A stretch of 64,000 bases of DNA, taken from Hirundichthys speculiger. Taxonomy: Eukaryota; Chordata; Actinopteri; Beloniformes; Exocoetidae. The stretch covers positions 2,562,501 through 2,626,500 of the forward strand of contig JAGFBZ010000849.1 in the NCBI GenBank assembly GCA_018398805.1. The letters run 5' to 3'. Under the pieces are notes generated by a model. The model was not told the origin of the DNA and made no database searches. It saw only the letters and a program-made list of their open reading frames with translations. This document shows positions 22,020 through 32,797 of this stretch, piece by piece. How positions within the stretch are numbered: the stretch's first letter is position 1; the number at the start of each line of letters is the position of its first letter. The position numbers and the translations under genes are program-made.

Positions 22020-22854
22020 AAGTAAAGCAGGGATTCCCAAAGTGTGGTGCGCGCACCCCCAGGGGTGCGCAAGCTGCCTCTAGGGGGTGCGCGAGATGAA
22101 AAATGTAATGGCGGTCTGATAATTTTTTTTTGTTTTCACACAATAAAGATGTGTAAATAAACATTTCCTTTGTAAAATTTTAAATCAAAAACTGTAATTT
22201 TAATGAATAAATAAATGCAGGCTATTCAAAATGCACGTCATCTTAAAGTGAAGCGTAGAAGAAGACGTTATATTCTTCTACCACTGCATTTGCACCTAGC
22301 TTGTGGCCTCTACTTTATTCATTCTCGCAAATATGCTCAATTGTCTGAAATCAGGGAAAATATCTTTATTGGAACTTTATTGGAATAGAATTAAAATTAC
22401 TGGCGTTCAAATTTTATTTCCCTAACCTGTGTTATGATGACGGGTTGTGTTAGTTCCACGGTCATTTAAACTTGCTGCAATTTTTGTTCAATGTTCAAAA
22501 TATTCTAACATTTTCCTCATCTTATCTGCTTTCTGCCACTGAGTCTGAGCATGTCATCCATCCTCTTTGCTCTTAAAAGTGGAAGCCTGCGCATAACTTT
22601 GTTTCATTATATTGGAACTGTGTTACAGTGTTTCAGTTTAATTTAAATGCGAGAGCGCATTGTTGTGATTGTGATTATTATGTTATATGTGTGTTCTGGT
22701 CTTTTTAGCATGAATAAACATGGCGACTTTAATTTGGCTATAATAAAGCTTGTTGTGTTTTTTTTAAGGGGTGGGGGATCGGGGGTGCTTCAACCCGGTT
22801 GAGACATAGAAGGGGGTGCGCGGCTAAAAAAGTTTGGGAACCGCTGAAGTAAAG
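22020..22854. mobile_element. Non-autonomous hAT element, perfect 8-bp TSD
   Basis: The element is 22028-22846 (819 bp). Its ends are CAGGGATTCCCAAAGTGTGG and (reverse) CAGCGGTTCCCAAACTTTTT, with GGTGCGCG motifs inside both ends. The duplication AAGTAAAG is perfect at 22020-22027 and 22847-22854. The interior is AT-rich with no coding frame. The ends resemble hAT-Charlie-like families. Confidence 0.92.
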
Positions 22855-24159
22855 CAAAGACAGAAATGCAAAAAAAAACAAAAACAAAAAACACAAGTAC
22901 AGGATCAATTAAAATGTTTCTACTGCAAACCCTATCCCAAAATTATCAATATTTGCTATGTACCACATTCCAACCACAGCCATTTCAGGAAGTAAAATAT
23001 CAAGCAGTTAATTTGTTTAATTCCTGGGTCTTGCTGTAGACGTGAGTCAAGTAAAAGACCATAAAAAGACCCTAGTCTCAAAGTGAAAAGTCCTGTGGCA
23101 GAAATGTATTGTAAATCAACATTAAAAAAAATGGAGGAAATTTGTTTGGGGAACTCAACATTGAAAACTGTTGACAGGAAATCATCTTCCCTTTGAGTCA
23201 TTGTTGCTGGCTGTTAATCATTTCCATGTTCCATGTCACTGGCTGGATTTTGAAAAGTTAGAAGAGAGGAAACTAGTTATTTTTTACTTGAAAACTCCAA
23301 CATCTCATCTTATTTTTACAGAATTTTTCTGTAAGATCACAAAATTTGCTTTGATCTGACTTTTAATACAGTGTTGAGTTTGTCAATATTTTTCTGACAT
23401 TTGCTTGTTTTGTGTATTGCTGTGCTAAAACTTTAATTGGTGCATATAAGGAATCAGGTGATCTACAAATTTGACTATGATCAAGTGGTTTGCTGATAAT
23501 GATGATTCAAAGGACTTTTCCAAACTATAAAAGGAGGATGTTAGCCAGTGTTTAATCAAGCTGGACAATAGGACGTACAGTCAATAGGATGCCCAACCTT
23601 TTGGCAAGTGTAGTAATTCTTTAGTTTGTAATAGTCCTTCACAGTGTTCTGTGTGACTCACAATCCGCAACTGAAAAAAGCAAGCAAGACTAATTCAGAC
23701 TTAAAGACACCCTAAGTGGCAGAGCAGCAACATTATCACAAAAATCCGCATATTGAGTACACAGAATGAATGGGATCTGTTATCAGCAAATGTCTCCTGT
23801 CTCCACAAGAAGACCCCACAGGGTAATGCCCTGAATGAAATACCAGACATATACAGGACCATGAATGTTTGACATTGACAGTTAAGAGCTCAGTTTAATG
23901 TTTCCAACATATATCAGGGATCTGAAAGCTAGCAGATGTGATACAGAACTTACTGACTGGATTTTATGGAGTGATACGGTAGCTTGACACTGAGGGCTAA
24001 GCAGAAAAGTCAAAGAAATGGATGTGTGATCTTGTGCCCAGAACTACTTCAGAAGAGGTCTAACTGTAGCATATCAAACTGAAATAATCAAGAAAAAAAA
24101 TGAAAGTGAAGTCTGGCTGTCTATCCACACACACACACACACTCAAGTTAGGTTGCAAA
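22855..24159. other. Intron, nothing specific
   Basis: AT-rich intron with an A-rich patch at 22869-22892. No exon, RNA gene or transposon end recognised. Confidence 0.45.
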
Positions 24160-24312
24160 CACATTCACACCCACTCCTATGGGCAATTTAGAATCATCAA
24201 TTGGACTGTGAAAGGAAACCAGAGTACCCAGAGAAAACTCAAGTACAGGGAGAACCTGCCAACCATACCTTCTAGCTGTGAGGCAGCAGCACTAACCACA
24301 AAGCCACCGCTG
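24160..24312 (-). repeat. SINE fragment (minus), internally deleted
   Basis: Reads on the minus strand as the 5' half and middle of the 18721 SINE family: GGTGGCTTTGTGGTTAGTGC, then ACTCTGGTTTCCTTTCACAG, then CCATAGGAGTGGGTGTGAAT. A (CA)n run is at 24127-24142. Confidence 0.75.
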
Positions 24313-25111
24313 TCTATCCTATGTGCAGTCCCTCAAAAATAAAAATCTGAATCGAGATTATGTGAAGCAGATGTGTTCTGTTTTTGTGAATGCTAATTTA
24401 CCAAAACTATTGTAATTTCACAATATCAATTTTTATATTTTCAAATGGATCTTAACACATGTTCATAATATGAAAATGAAGTAGTAAAGATAATAAAAAG
24501 AGCATAAAAAGAGGGTTGGGGCTAAAAAACACACAGGATATATTTTTCCCTGAATTAGAAATTAAGATGAGTTGTAACTTTCTGTAATTTGGAATCTCAC
24601 TTAATTTGAGTGGATTAAAAAATTAATGAAAAGTGGCTATTCAGTCTGACACTTCTAAATTAAGTAGCAAGTATCCAAATGGCAAAATTAAAAGGGGGAA
24701 AATTTAAGTTTAAATAATAATTGGCTGGGGAAATTTTAACAGAAAGAGAAGCAGAAAACATGGCAGCTGAGGAGTGAAAAAACAGAAAAGGCTGAGGATG
24801 CTCCAGGCAATGCCATCTGTGGGTGGATCTATAAAGTCTGGATGCCACACACCTGTGTGGGACTGCCTGTGAGAAAAGGCCCTCAGCACAATGGCCCCAT
24901 GGCCACCTGTGCTGCCAAACAGGTGTGCAGCCCAGCCAATTAAACTATTAGACAAACACAGGCTTGTGGGAGCAAATTAGCAAGCAATGCAAGCATCAGA
25001 GGGGGAGAAAAAGCCAGTTGTAAGCACCCGCAGTGAAGAATAACACGACTCAGACACACTTGTTACTGAGACATTAATTTCAGTCTTAAGTTTTGTGTTA
25101 CATGAAACTTT
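24313..25111. other. Intron, nothing specific
   Basis: AT-rich at first, then a less AT-rich stretch at 24740-25010 that looks single-copy. No exon recognised. Confidence 0.45.
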
Positions 25112-25875
25112 GGGGGAATTCCAATTCCTCCCTCAATCTCAACCCTCAGTCTCAGTCCCGCTAAGGGCAAGTGCTGTCCAGATTCTTAGAAAGTCAAATT
25201 GAGGGACGAGTTTGAGGGCTGTATCGCCCTCAAAATTGAGATTTTCCGACACCACCCTTGGTAGTAAGGGCTTTCCAGAAGGCACTGGATAATTTAGCCG
25301 AGACATCTTCGAAAAGAATGGTGACAAAAAAAGCTAGCTACAAATGTAAGTATCTTCGTATATCTTAAAGATATAAATGTTACGAAACCATCTTATTGTC
25401 TTTGTTTGAGACTTTTTTCATGGATTAACATCGTTGTTGCGTAACATTTATATTTTTACTGTACGATGTTTGCCGCCGGCGGGTCCTGGCGGCCGGCGGG
25501 TCCCGGTCCCGGTCGCCAGCGGCCAGAGGGTCCCGGTCAGCGGGTCCGGGTCGGCTTCACGTTACTTGTATACCTTGTTCTGTAGCGACGGAGGACTGAA
25601 TAATGTATCCTCTATTGTGTTATTTGCTAATATTATTTGGAGAATATACAGCGCTCTTTTCAATGTTATCCCTGTGTCATTTCAGGAAATACAGAGCCAA
25701 CACGGGCTCTGATACATTTCAGTCTGAAGACGTAACTGCACTTGAGGGGTGTCCCATTTCTAAGTCACAAGATAACCCTGACACTTACTTTCGAGGGTTA
25801 AGATTGAGGGTCAAAAATTGAGGGTTAAGGGCGAGGGTTGAGATTGAGGGTTAAGGGAGGAATTGGAATTGGCCC
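25112..25875. mobile_element. Unclassified inverted-repeat DNA element with GC-rich core
   Basis: The left end reads GGAATTCCAATTCCTCCCTC then AATCTCAACCCTCAG; the right end, reversed, reads GGGCCAATTCCAATTCCTCC then CTTAACCCTCAATCTCAACC. This gives imperfect terminal inverted repeats of about 40 bp. The interior holds a GC-rich mini-repeat (CCGGCGGGTCC-like units, 25472-25552), very unlike the surrounding AT-rich intron, and short readings with no clear family. No convincing target duplication was identified, so the superfamily is not assigned. Confidence 0.7.
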
Positions 25876-25923
25876 TTTAATTGCCTCTGGTTTGAAATCA
25901 ATATGCGAAGGAGGGTATATGAA

Positions 25924-26566
25924 TACTATATTGTCAAAAATATTCACTCATGTGCCTCGAATCACATATGAGCTTTAATGACATCCCATTCCTAATCAAT
26001 ATGATTTGGGTCCATCCTTTACAGCTAGAACAGCTTCAACTCTTCTGGGAAGGCTCTCCACAAAGTTTAGGAGTGTGTTTATGGGGATTTTTGACCATTC
26101 TTCCAGAAGCGTATTTGCAAGGTCAAACACTGATGTTGGCTGAGAAGGCCTGGTTCTCAGTCTCCGCTCTAATTCATCCCAAAGGTGTTCTGTCTGATTA
26201 AGGTCAGAACTCTGTGCAGGCCAGTTAAGTTCATCCACACCAGACTCTGCCATCCATGTGTTTATGGACCTTGCTTTGTGCACTGGTGTGCACAGTCATG
26301 TTGGAAGAGGAAGAAGCCAGCTCCAAACTGTTCCCACAAAGTTGGGAGCATGGAATTGTCCAAAATCTCTTTGTATGCTGAAGCATTCAGAGTTCCTTTC
26401 ACTGAAACTAAGGGCCCAAGCCCAGCTCCTGAAAAACAACCCCACACCACAATCCTCCCTCCACCAAACTTTACACACTGCAGTCAGACAAGTGCCATTC
26501 CCCCAGGCAACTGCCAAACCCAGACTCTTTCATCAGCTTACCAGATGGAGAAGCATAGTAGCTTCC
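25924..26566 (-). mobile_element. Tc1-like element, 3' half (5' half missing)
   Basis: Minus strand. The left terminus ATACTATATTGTCAAAAATA at 25923-25942 is the end sequence of a common fish Tc1 family. The transposase C-half reads [20 protein letters not shown], then [28 protein letters not shown] with the second Asp, SSDLNQTEHLWDELERRLRT with the third Glu, and ends AVLAVKDGPKSY. Frame breaks lie near 26280. The sequence stops abruptly near 26566, where Rex3-like sequence begins. Confidence 0.85.
25996..26517 (-). pseudogene. Tc1-like transposase C-terminal pseudogene
   Basis: Two minus-strand readings (26262-26450 and 25996-26283) in different frames cover the catalytic domain from the strand before the second Asp to the C-terminus. 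The Asp in FQHD and the Glu in QTEHLW are kept. The first Asp and the whole DNA-binding domain are missing, so the gene is dead. Confidence 0.8.
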
Positions 26567-28708
26567 CTGCGCCTCCGGTTTGGGAAATGGGGTCTCACTG
26601 TTTGCCAAACAGCGCTTCAGAGTACCCAGCCTTCATGGAATCCCTGGTGGGGATACTGGAAACTGTTCCTGAGGGGACTCCATTGTTCTGCTGGGGAACC
26701 TCAATGCTTACATGGGTAATGACAGTATGACTTAGAAGGAATGATTGAGAGGAGCGCTCTCTCTAATCTGAAACGGAGTGGTGTTTTGTTGTGAAACTGT
26801 GACCCAGGACACCCTGGGTCACAGTTCGATGATCGTCTTTATTGATGGTAAGTTGGATCAGATGACAGGGGAGAATGTTGGACAGACCTGGTAAACTCAA
26901 ATGTGTAGTGAGGGTTTGCTGGGATCACCTGAAGAAGGAACCTTTCAGATGGATTCTTAACTTCCCACCTCCAGCAGAGCTTCAACCGCATTCTGAGTAA
27001 GGTGGGGGACATTGAGCCAGAATAGGCCATTTTCCAGCACATCTTCTACAGAAGAAGCTGAGTCTGTGGACTCTGAGGTGGACTCGCCCATTACCGAAGC
27101 TGAGGTCACCGAGGTAGTTAAGAAGCTGCATGGTGGCAGAGGATGGATGAGATCTACCCTGAGCTCCTCAAGGCTCTGTGTGTTGGGCTGTTTTGATTGA
27201 GACACCTCTGCAACATTGCAAGAACATCAGGGGCAGTACCTCTGGATTGGAAGACTGGGGTGATGATTCCCTTTATTAAAAAGTTGCGCTAATGTGTTCC
27301 AATTTATCAAATCAAAATCATATCAAATCTCTTTATTGTCAAATGTCATGTACATAAGTGTAGTGACGGTGAAATTCTTAGGTGTGAGACTCTGTGCAAT
27401 GGTAGCACAATTACAGGGAAATCACACTCCTCAGCCTCCCTGGTGAGGTCTATGCAGGGTTGCTGGAGAAGAAAGTCTGGTCGATAGTTGAATCTCGGAT
27501 CCAGGAGAAAAAAATGCAGGTTCTGTCCAGGTCATGGAACACTGGACCAGCTCTATACCCTCCCAAGGTCCTGGAGGGACCATGGGAAACCAGTACACAT
27601 GTGTCTGTGGACTTAGAGAAGGCATTTGACTGTGTTCCTCAGGGTGTCCTGTGGGGGTTGCTCCAAGAGTATGAGGTAATGGGTTGTTTCTATGGGCCAC
27701 CCAATCCCTGTACAGAGCGAGAGTTTGGTTCACATTGCCAATTGTAAGTCGGATTCGTTTTTTCCTGAGAGTTGGACTCTGTCAGGGCTGCCCTTTGTTA
27801 CTAACTCTGTTCATAACTTTCTTGGACAGAATTTTTCAGTGCAGCCGAACTGCAAGGGTTCTGGTTTGGTGACCTAAAGATTGCCTTTCTGCGTTTTACA
27901 TATGACATGGTCCTCTTGGCTTTATCGAGCGGGGACCTTCAGCTCTTGCTGGAGCAGTTTGCAACCGATCGTGAAGCGTCAGGGATGAGTGTCAACCCTT
28001 CCAAATCTAAGAACATGTTCCTTAGTCCGAAAATGGTTGAATGCCCTCTATAGGTTGGAACTGACGTTCTGCTTTAAGTGGAGGAGTTTAAGTTTAACTA
28101 CGTTGGGGTCTAGTTCATGAGTGATGGTAGAATGGAGCGGGACATTGACAGGTGGATCGCTGCAGCCACTGCAATAATGCATACTTTGTACCAGTCTGTT
28201 GTGATGAAGAGAGAGTTGAGCCAAAGGGCAAGGCTCTCCATTTACCAGTCGATCTTTGCTCCTACCCTCACCTATGGTCATAAACTGTAGGTAGTGACCA
28301 AAAGAATGAGACCGTGGATGCAACCAGCTGAGATGAGTTCTCTGCAGGGTGGAGAAAACTCATTTTCACCCTATGTCTCCCTTAGAGATAGGGTGAGCAG
28401 TTTGGTCATCAGGGAGGGACTTGGTGTAGAGTCGCTCCTCCTCCACATTAAGAGGAGTCAGTTGAGGTGGTTTGTGCATCTGGTGAGGATGTTCCCTGGA
28501 TGCCTCCCTTAAGGTGTGTTCTGGGCATGTCCCACCGGGAGAACGCCCAAGGACAGACCCAGGACCCTCTAAAGAGATTACTTTTCTCGGGTGGCCTGGG
28601 ATTGCCTCGGTGTACCCCCAGAGGAGCTTGAGGAGATGAGGGAGGTCTGTGCCTCTTTGCTTAGGCTGCAGCCGCCGCAACCCAAATGTGGATAGGCAAA
28701 AGTTAATG
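26567..28708 (+). mobile_element. Rex3/RTE-like LINE, heavily mutated
   Basis: Plus strand. It starts within the endonuclease region (SEYPAFMESLVGILETVPEG, about 26620-26680). The reverse-transcriptase core appears as VDSEVDSPITEAEVTEVVKK near 27060, STHVSVDLEKAFDCVPQGVL (motif A Asp) near 27600-27660, VGLCQGCPL (motif B) near 27770 and FTYDMVLLA (degenerate motif C) near 27900. The thumb and C-terminus follow (ERDIDRWIAAATAIMHTLYQ; SQLRWFVHLVRM), with a TGGATGGATGG tail at 28700-28712. Many stops and frameshifts are present. An L2-type 3' tail is inserted at about 27303. Confidence 0.75.
27303..27420 (-). repeat. LINE (L2-like) 3'-tail insertion inside the Rex3 copy
   Basis: Reads on the minus strand ...GACAATAAAGAGATTTGATA then TGATTTTGATTTGA, a short AATAAAG-containing LINE 3' tail interrupting the reverse-transcriptase frame of the surrounding element. 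Confidence 0.55.
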
Positions 28709-28712
28709 GATG

Positions 28713-29368
28713 GATGGACTAATAATATATTTGAATATCTAATCTTTGAATGAGAAGACATTCAAAGATGTTTGAAACACGATCTTTATGACCTTTTTAC
28801 ATGAATATGTTGAAAAAAAATATTTTTTCTTACTATCACTACTTTAAGCACTTGAGTTAATTCAATGATAAAAAGTGAAAATGCTCTTGTTTGAAGTTTA
28901 TTTTGGCATATGCAGATCAAGTGGTTTGAAAATTAAATTCTAAGATTCTAAGATCCATATCAGGTAAAATTCTATTTTGAAATAAATGTGTCATTCATTT
29001 TGCCAAAAAAACATTGAAAACAGTAAAGCTTGTATAAGAGAAGTGTATATATCCAAGTGGATGTATAAGTGAAATATTAAAAATGGAGATAAGGAAACTG
29101 AGTAAAAAAAAAAAAGAACTGGAAAAATAAATGAATTAAAAAACAATTATTGCTGTCATTGCAATTATTTCAATTAGTCGTCATGTTACCTAATAAATCG
29201 GGGCATATCTGTAGAAGCAGCTAGTCAGTCACAGAAAAAAAATTAATTAAATAATAAAAAATAATTTAAAAAAAATCACAATAGTACCAAAGGCATTCCA
29301 AAAACTTACAGGAATCTTCCACCAAGTAAAAGGCAAGGTGAACAAAAAAAACTTTCTGACTTACTAAC
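28713..29368. other. Intron upstream of the formin exon
   Basis: Very AT-rich intron; runs of A at 29104-29115 and 29236-29276. Nothing else recognised. Confidence 0.5.
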
Positions 29369-29508
29369 CTGACAGGGTTACTGGTGAGAGACACTCTAAG
29401 GGATTCCAGGCAATTAAGCAGCTTTTCGTCTGTGATGCCTGAGCGCAGTTCATGGACGTATTCTTGGGATGAAAGTGTACATTCATGTTTGCTGTTCCTT
29501 AGTCCACC
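29369..29508 (-). CDS. diaph2: diaph2 exon (Rho-binding GBD region)
   Basis: The most 5' formin exon in the window, 140 nt on the minus strand. The acceptor is TTTTTGTTTGCAG before GGTGGACTAAGG; the donor is CAG|GTTAGT. It opens in phase 0 with GGLRNSKHECTLSSQEYVHE, continues LRSGITDEKLLNCLESLRVS and ends LTSNPV plus AG of the next Ser codon. This corresponds to the GBD-to-FH3 junction of DIAPH2 (SSQEYVHELRSG is a signature of that paralogue). No earlier exon encoding the preceding acidic N-terminal region was found up to 64000, so the upstream intron is at least 34.5 kb. Confidence 0.95.
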
Positions 29509-29839
29509 CTGCAAACAAAAATTGTTAGGACAATTATTAGATTGCCAGCCACAACCATAACCTCACCACTGTCAATAATGTAATAAAACATAACCAGTCC
29601 ACCACAGACACTAATAAATGATTTACGGGTACATCAACAACATCCTCTGGGTTGTGGGTTACTCCAGTAACCCACAACAACCCTGAATATAATGACATGA
29701 TTATTGAAAATAGATGAATCAATAGATAGATCCACTAATAAATATAGAAAGTCTGAAAAAAGGGAATTTAGAAGAGAACTACATTTCACTGTACATTTTA
29801 TTGAACTGTGAAAATTGCATTAATAATTCAAAAAGACTT

Positions 29840-30609
29840 TCATAGTTAAAGATTTTCACAGTTAACTCACGATTAATCGCACGTCAATCGCATTTTTTTT
29901 AACATTCTGTTTATCCATTCATCACCTATATTCGTTTTGTCCTATAGAGGGTCACGGGGATCTGCTTTATTTTTTTTTAATCCTTTAGTTTGAAAACCGG
30001 AAGTCCACCAATGCTGCCGTCCTTTTTGGGGGCTTAATTCATCAGCTTCTTAGTGTATTTTGTTGGGACTGCTGCTTGACCACAGTAATTTGCTGATGGT
30101 CCCGAAGCTCCACGGCAGCAGCGAGGTACACAGAAGGACATTCAGCGCTGTTCCTTAGAGTTTTTGCCACACTGAGCTTGGAGGGTTGATGACACTGAAA
30201 TGTCTGGCATACTTGTATCTACAAAATGATATCAACCTGGATGAAATCGGTGCTGTTTTCATGACGCTATTAAGGTTTAAGGAGGAAAAAAAAAAAAAAC
30301 AAGCAAATGTCAGATATGAAACTAACTTTACCGCGCCCTACGGTGGTAACTCAATTCACAGCGACAATAAATACAAATAACCCTTTTCTTCTCAACGGAC
30401 CTATCTGGCAGCACCTTAAAGTTAAACTTGCTGTTCATAAGACCCTTTTCTGTCGCCATGTCTGTCCCACACGTTGACTGTAAATTCACATATTGGCCGA
30501 AGGTCATATTTACAGAAACGTGTGTGTGTTAATCTCGCGTTAAAAAAATAGTGGCGTTAAACAGAATTTGCGTTAACGCATTATTAACGTGTTAATTTTG
30601 ACATCCCTA
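29840..30609 (-). mobile_element. hAT-like non-autonomous element (left end uncertain)
   Basis: The right end, reversed, reads TAGGGATGTCAAAATTAACA then CGTTAATAATGCGTTAACGC. At the other side CACGATTAATCGCACGTCAA (29869-29888) matches the ATTAATCG-rich subterminal region of the same fish family. The left terminus and target duplication were not resolved. A SINE-tail scrap lies inside at 29911-29967. Confidence 0.6.
29911..29967 (-). repeat. SINE 3'-tail scrap
   Basis: Reversed, it reads GATCCCCGTGACCCTCTATA, then a degenerate ATGAATGGATAA tail, similar to the 3' end of the SINE at 18721-19110. Confidence 0.5.
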
Positions 30610-30713
30610 GTTGGTATGTTTAATCTCAAGTGGGATAAGGTGCCACACAGATACTTACAAAATGTGACTATCGACCAATGGCATTGCTTTCAGCTCAGCA
30701 GATTAAACACTGA

Positions 30714-30925
30714 CTCTAGAACAGGGGTCTCAAACTGATCCGTGAAAGGGCCGCGTGGCTGCAGGTTTTTGTTCCAACCATGCAGAAACACAGCTGACTT
30801 GTTTCATTCAATCAACTGAACTTGTTAAGACCTTTAGTGAAGACAACTAGTTGATTGACTAAAACAATTCAGTTTTGCTGCTGACTTGTTTTGCTGTTTT
30901 GCTGACCTCTAGACCTGCTCTAGAA
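30714..30925. mobile_element. Short hAT MITE, 196 bp, perfect 8-bp TSD
   Basis: The element is 30722-30917. The left end is CAGGGGTCTCAAACTGATCC and the right end (reversed) CAGGTCTAGAGGTCAGC, with weak inverted-repeat symmetry. The duplication CTCTAGAA is perfect at 30714-30721 and 30918-30925. The left part resembles a widespread fish hAT end with GGGCCGCGTGGCTGCAGG; the right end appears internally deleted. Confidence 0.75.
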
Positions 30926-31767
30926 GAATACAGTTAAATTGAGTATACATTGAACTGTAGTTTGATTCCAAAGTAACTCATGGAGGTAATTTGTTGTTGA
31001 ACTAACATAATGTCCAACAGTCCAGCATTAACCAAAAAGTTCTGAATAAAAGATTTATGACGCTGTCGCTGCTGGTAGTAGAAGCCTATTTTTTCTATAA
31101 CTATAATTACTGGATTATATTGTTTGAATGACCGTTATTTCTGGTGTACGGAGTACGCAGTCAAGCGACCACACAAAAACCATGAAGAAACATGTACCAG
31201 AGACCACATCACATATGCCTTAATCAGACTTCTAGGGAAGAACAACACTACTGGGTTCATCTCTGGATTGCTGGTTCCCCACAAAGTGAACTGTGCTAAT
31301 AGGCAGTTTGGAAAGTAATAAGCTCACTCATTTATCTGCAGAAAAGAGAAGCCTGCTGCTCTGCTGCAATGCTCAGTCATCATGAATGAAAGCATTTTTT
31401 TTCCTAAAAAAAAAAAAAAAAAAAAAAAAAGATTGAAATATCAAGCCACAAAAAATATGTTCCTTCCAATGTAAGCTGAGCTCATAATTTGATTGGCCAA
31501 ATAATGACAGAAAAATGTAATATTTGATGAAGGGTGATGTAAAACCATTTTCTTCTAAATTACCAAAATGATCCGTACCAAAGCCTATTATAATATTCAA
31601 TAATTATGTGTGAATACAGTCACATGCAGCTTAGTACCTTATGTTACTGCCTATGAGAACAAAAAAAAAAAATGACATTAAATGCCATTCCAAGAAAACA
31701 ATTTAATACAGCCATTGTTCTGTTACACTAAAAAAAAAAAAATTATTATTATTATTATTATTTGTAC
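30926..31767. other. Intron with A-tracts
   Basis: AT-rich intron with a 26-base A run at 31406-31431, a 12-base A run at 31661-31672 and a short (ATT)n at 31742-31762. No exon or named repeat. Confidence 0.5.
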
Positions 31768-31939
31768 TGAGGCAGCACAGTGGGGAGGTCTTGCTCCACA
31801 TAGTAAAGGTTTTTAATTTAGATCCCAGCAGGAATCTTTTTGTGTGCAGTTTGCATGTTCTCCCTCCATCTCCAAGTGTGTTTTCTCTGGGTACTTTTTA
31901 AGCCTCCTAGAGTCCAAAAACATTATTGATTGGTGATTC

Positions 31940-32689
31940 TTAAATCACCACCATACCACTACCATATCAACCCTCGCAGACCCTGCAGTCCTCTGGCACT
32001 GGCCTTTTAACCATACCAAAACCTAGAACAAAAACCCACGGCGAGGCAGCATTTAGCTACTTTGGCCCCCCAACTGAGGAACAGCCTGCCGGAGAGCCTC
32101 AGAACTGCAGAGACTGTTGATATTCTAAAAAGAAGATTACACCTTTTGAATCATGCTTTTAACTAATATTTTAAACTCTTCTTACGTTTTTATCTAATTC
32201 TATACTATTTTAGGTTGCTGCTTTTAACCTGCTTTTAAGATGATGCTAATCTTGCTGCTTTATGATTTAGCTTTTAACTCCAGTGTTTCCTCAGGGGGGT
32301 CCTCCACACTGGGAGCTGTGTCAGGTCTGCTGATGGGGGTGCTGTCCTTGCGTCCCTCTGGCCTAGCCCGGTTCCTCCCTTTGATCTGGGGGTCCACCTG
32401 TCTGTTGGAGTCGAGGGGCCCGGGTACTGGTCCCCCCGATGACAAGGCCTGCGGCTCCTCCCAGTGTGGATGGCCCCAATGGTGGTGTTTCCTTGATCCT
32501 CAGTGCCATGCCATGGCTCCATATTGTGTGTGTGTGTGCGTGTGCGTGTGTGTGTGTGTGTGGGGGGGGGGGGGGGTCGTGATAATTGTTTTTAATTCTG
32601 TAAAGCACTTTGTGTTGCATGTCCTCGCAGGAAAAGTGCTTTACAAATAAATATTGGTTGATTGATTGATTGATTGATTAAATGACCAC
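31940..32689 (+). mobile_element. L2-like LINE 3' fragment with 12-bp TSD
   Basis: Insert 31952-32677. It encodes the C-terminal tail of a fish LINE reverse transcriptase (QLRNSLPESLRTAETVDILK then RRLHLLNHAFN), followed by a 3' UTR ending GTAAAGCACTTTGTGTTGC...AATAAATATTGG and a TTGATTGATTGATTGATT tandem tail. The flanks TTAAATCACCAC (31940-31951) and TTAAATGACCAC (32678-32689) differ at one base, a target duplication expected for target-primed reverse transcription. Confidence 0.8.
32526..32577. repeat. (GT)n plus G-run inside LINE 3' UTR
   Basis: About 18 TG/CG-TG units followed by 15 consecutive G residues interrupted by none or one base. Confidence 0.9.
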
Positions 32690-32797
32690 AGGTGTGAGTT
32701 TGAGCATGCATGATTGTTTATTTGTTCTGTGTGGCCCTGTGATGGACTGGTTGCCTGTCCAGAATGGACCCCACAACCCTGAAGAGGAGGAGGCTGG

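Larger units (their letters stand above)
31768..32795 (+). mobile_element. SINE copy split by a LINE insertion
   Basis: The 5' part (31768-31951) matches the SINE of 18721 (GAGGCAGCACAGTGG, TTTGCATGTTCTCCCTCC, GTCCAAAAACATTATTGATT). The 3' part resumes at 32690 (TGTGGCCCTGTGATGGACTG, CCTGTCCAGAATGGACCCC) and ends before the usual tail. The interruption is the LINE fragment at 31952-32677, flanked by a 12-bp near-perfect duplication. Confidence 0.8.

Noticed and set aside
26185..26730. Two long plus-strand readings (181 and 153 aa)
   Set aside because: They are antisense to the Tc1 transposase and run into the Rex3-like endonuclease; the minus-strand frames carry the recognisable motifs.
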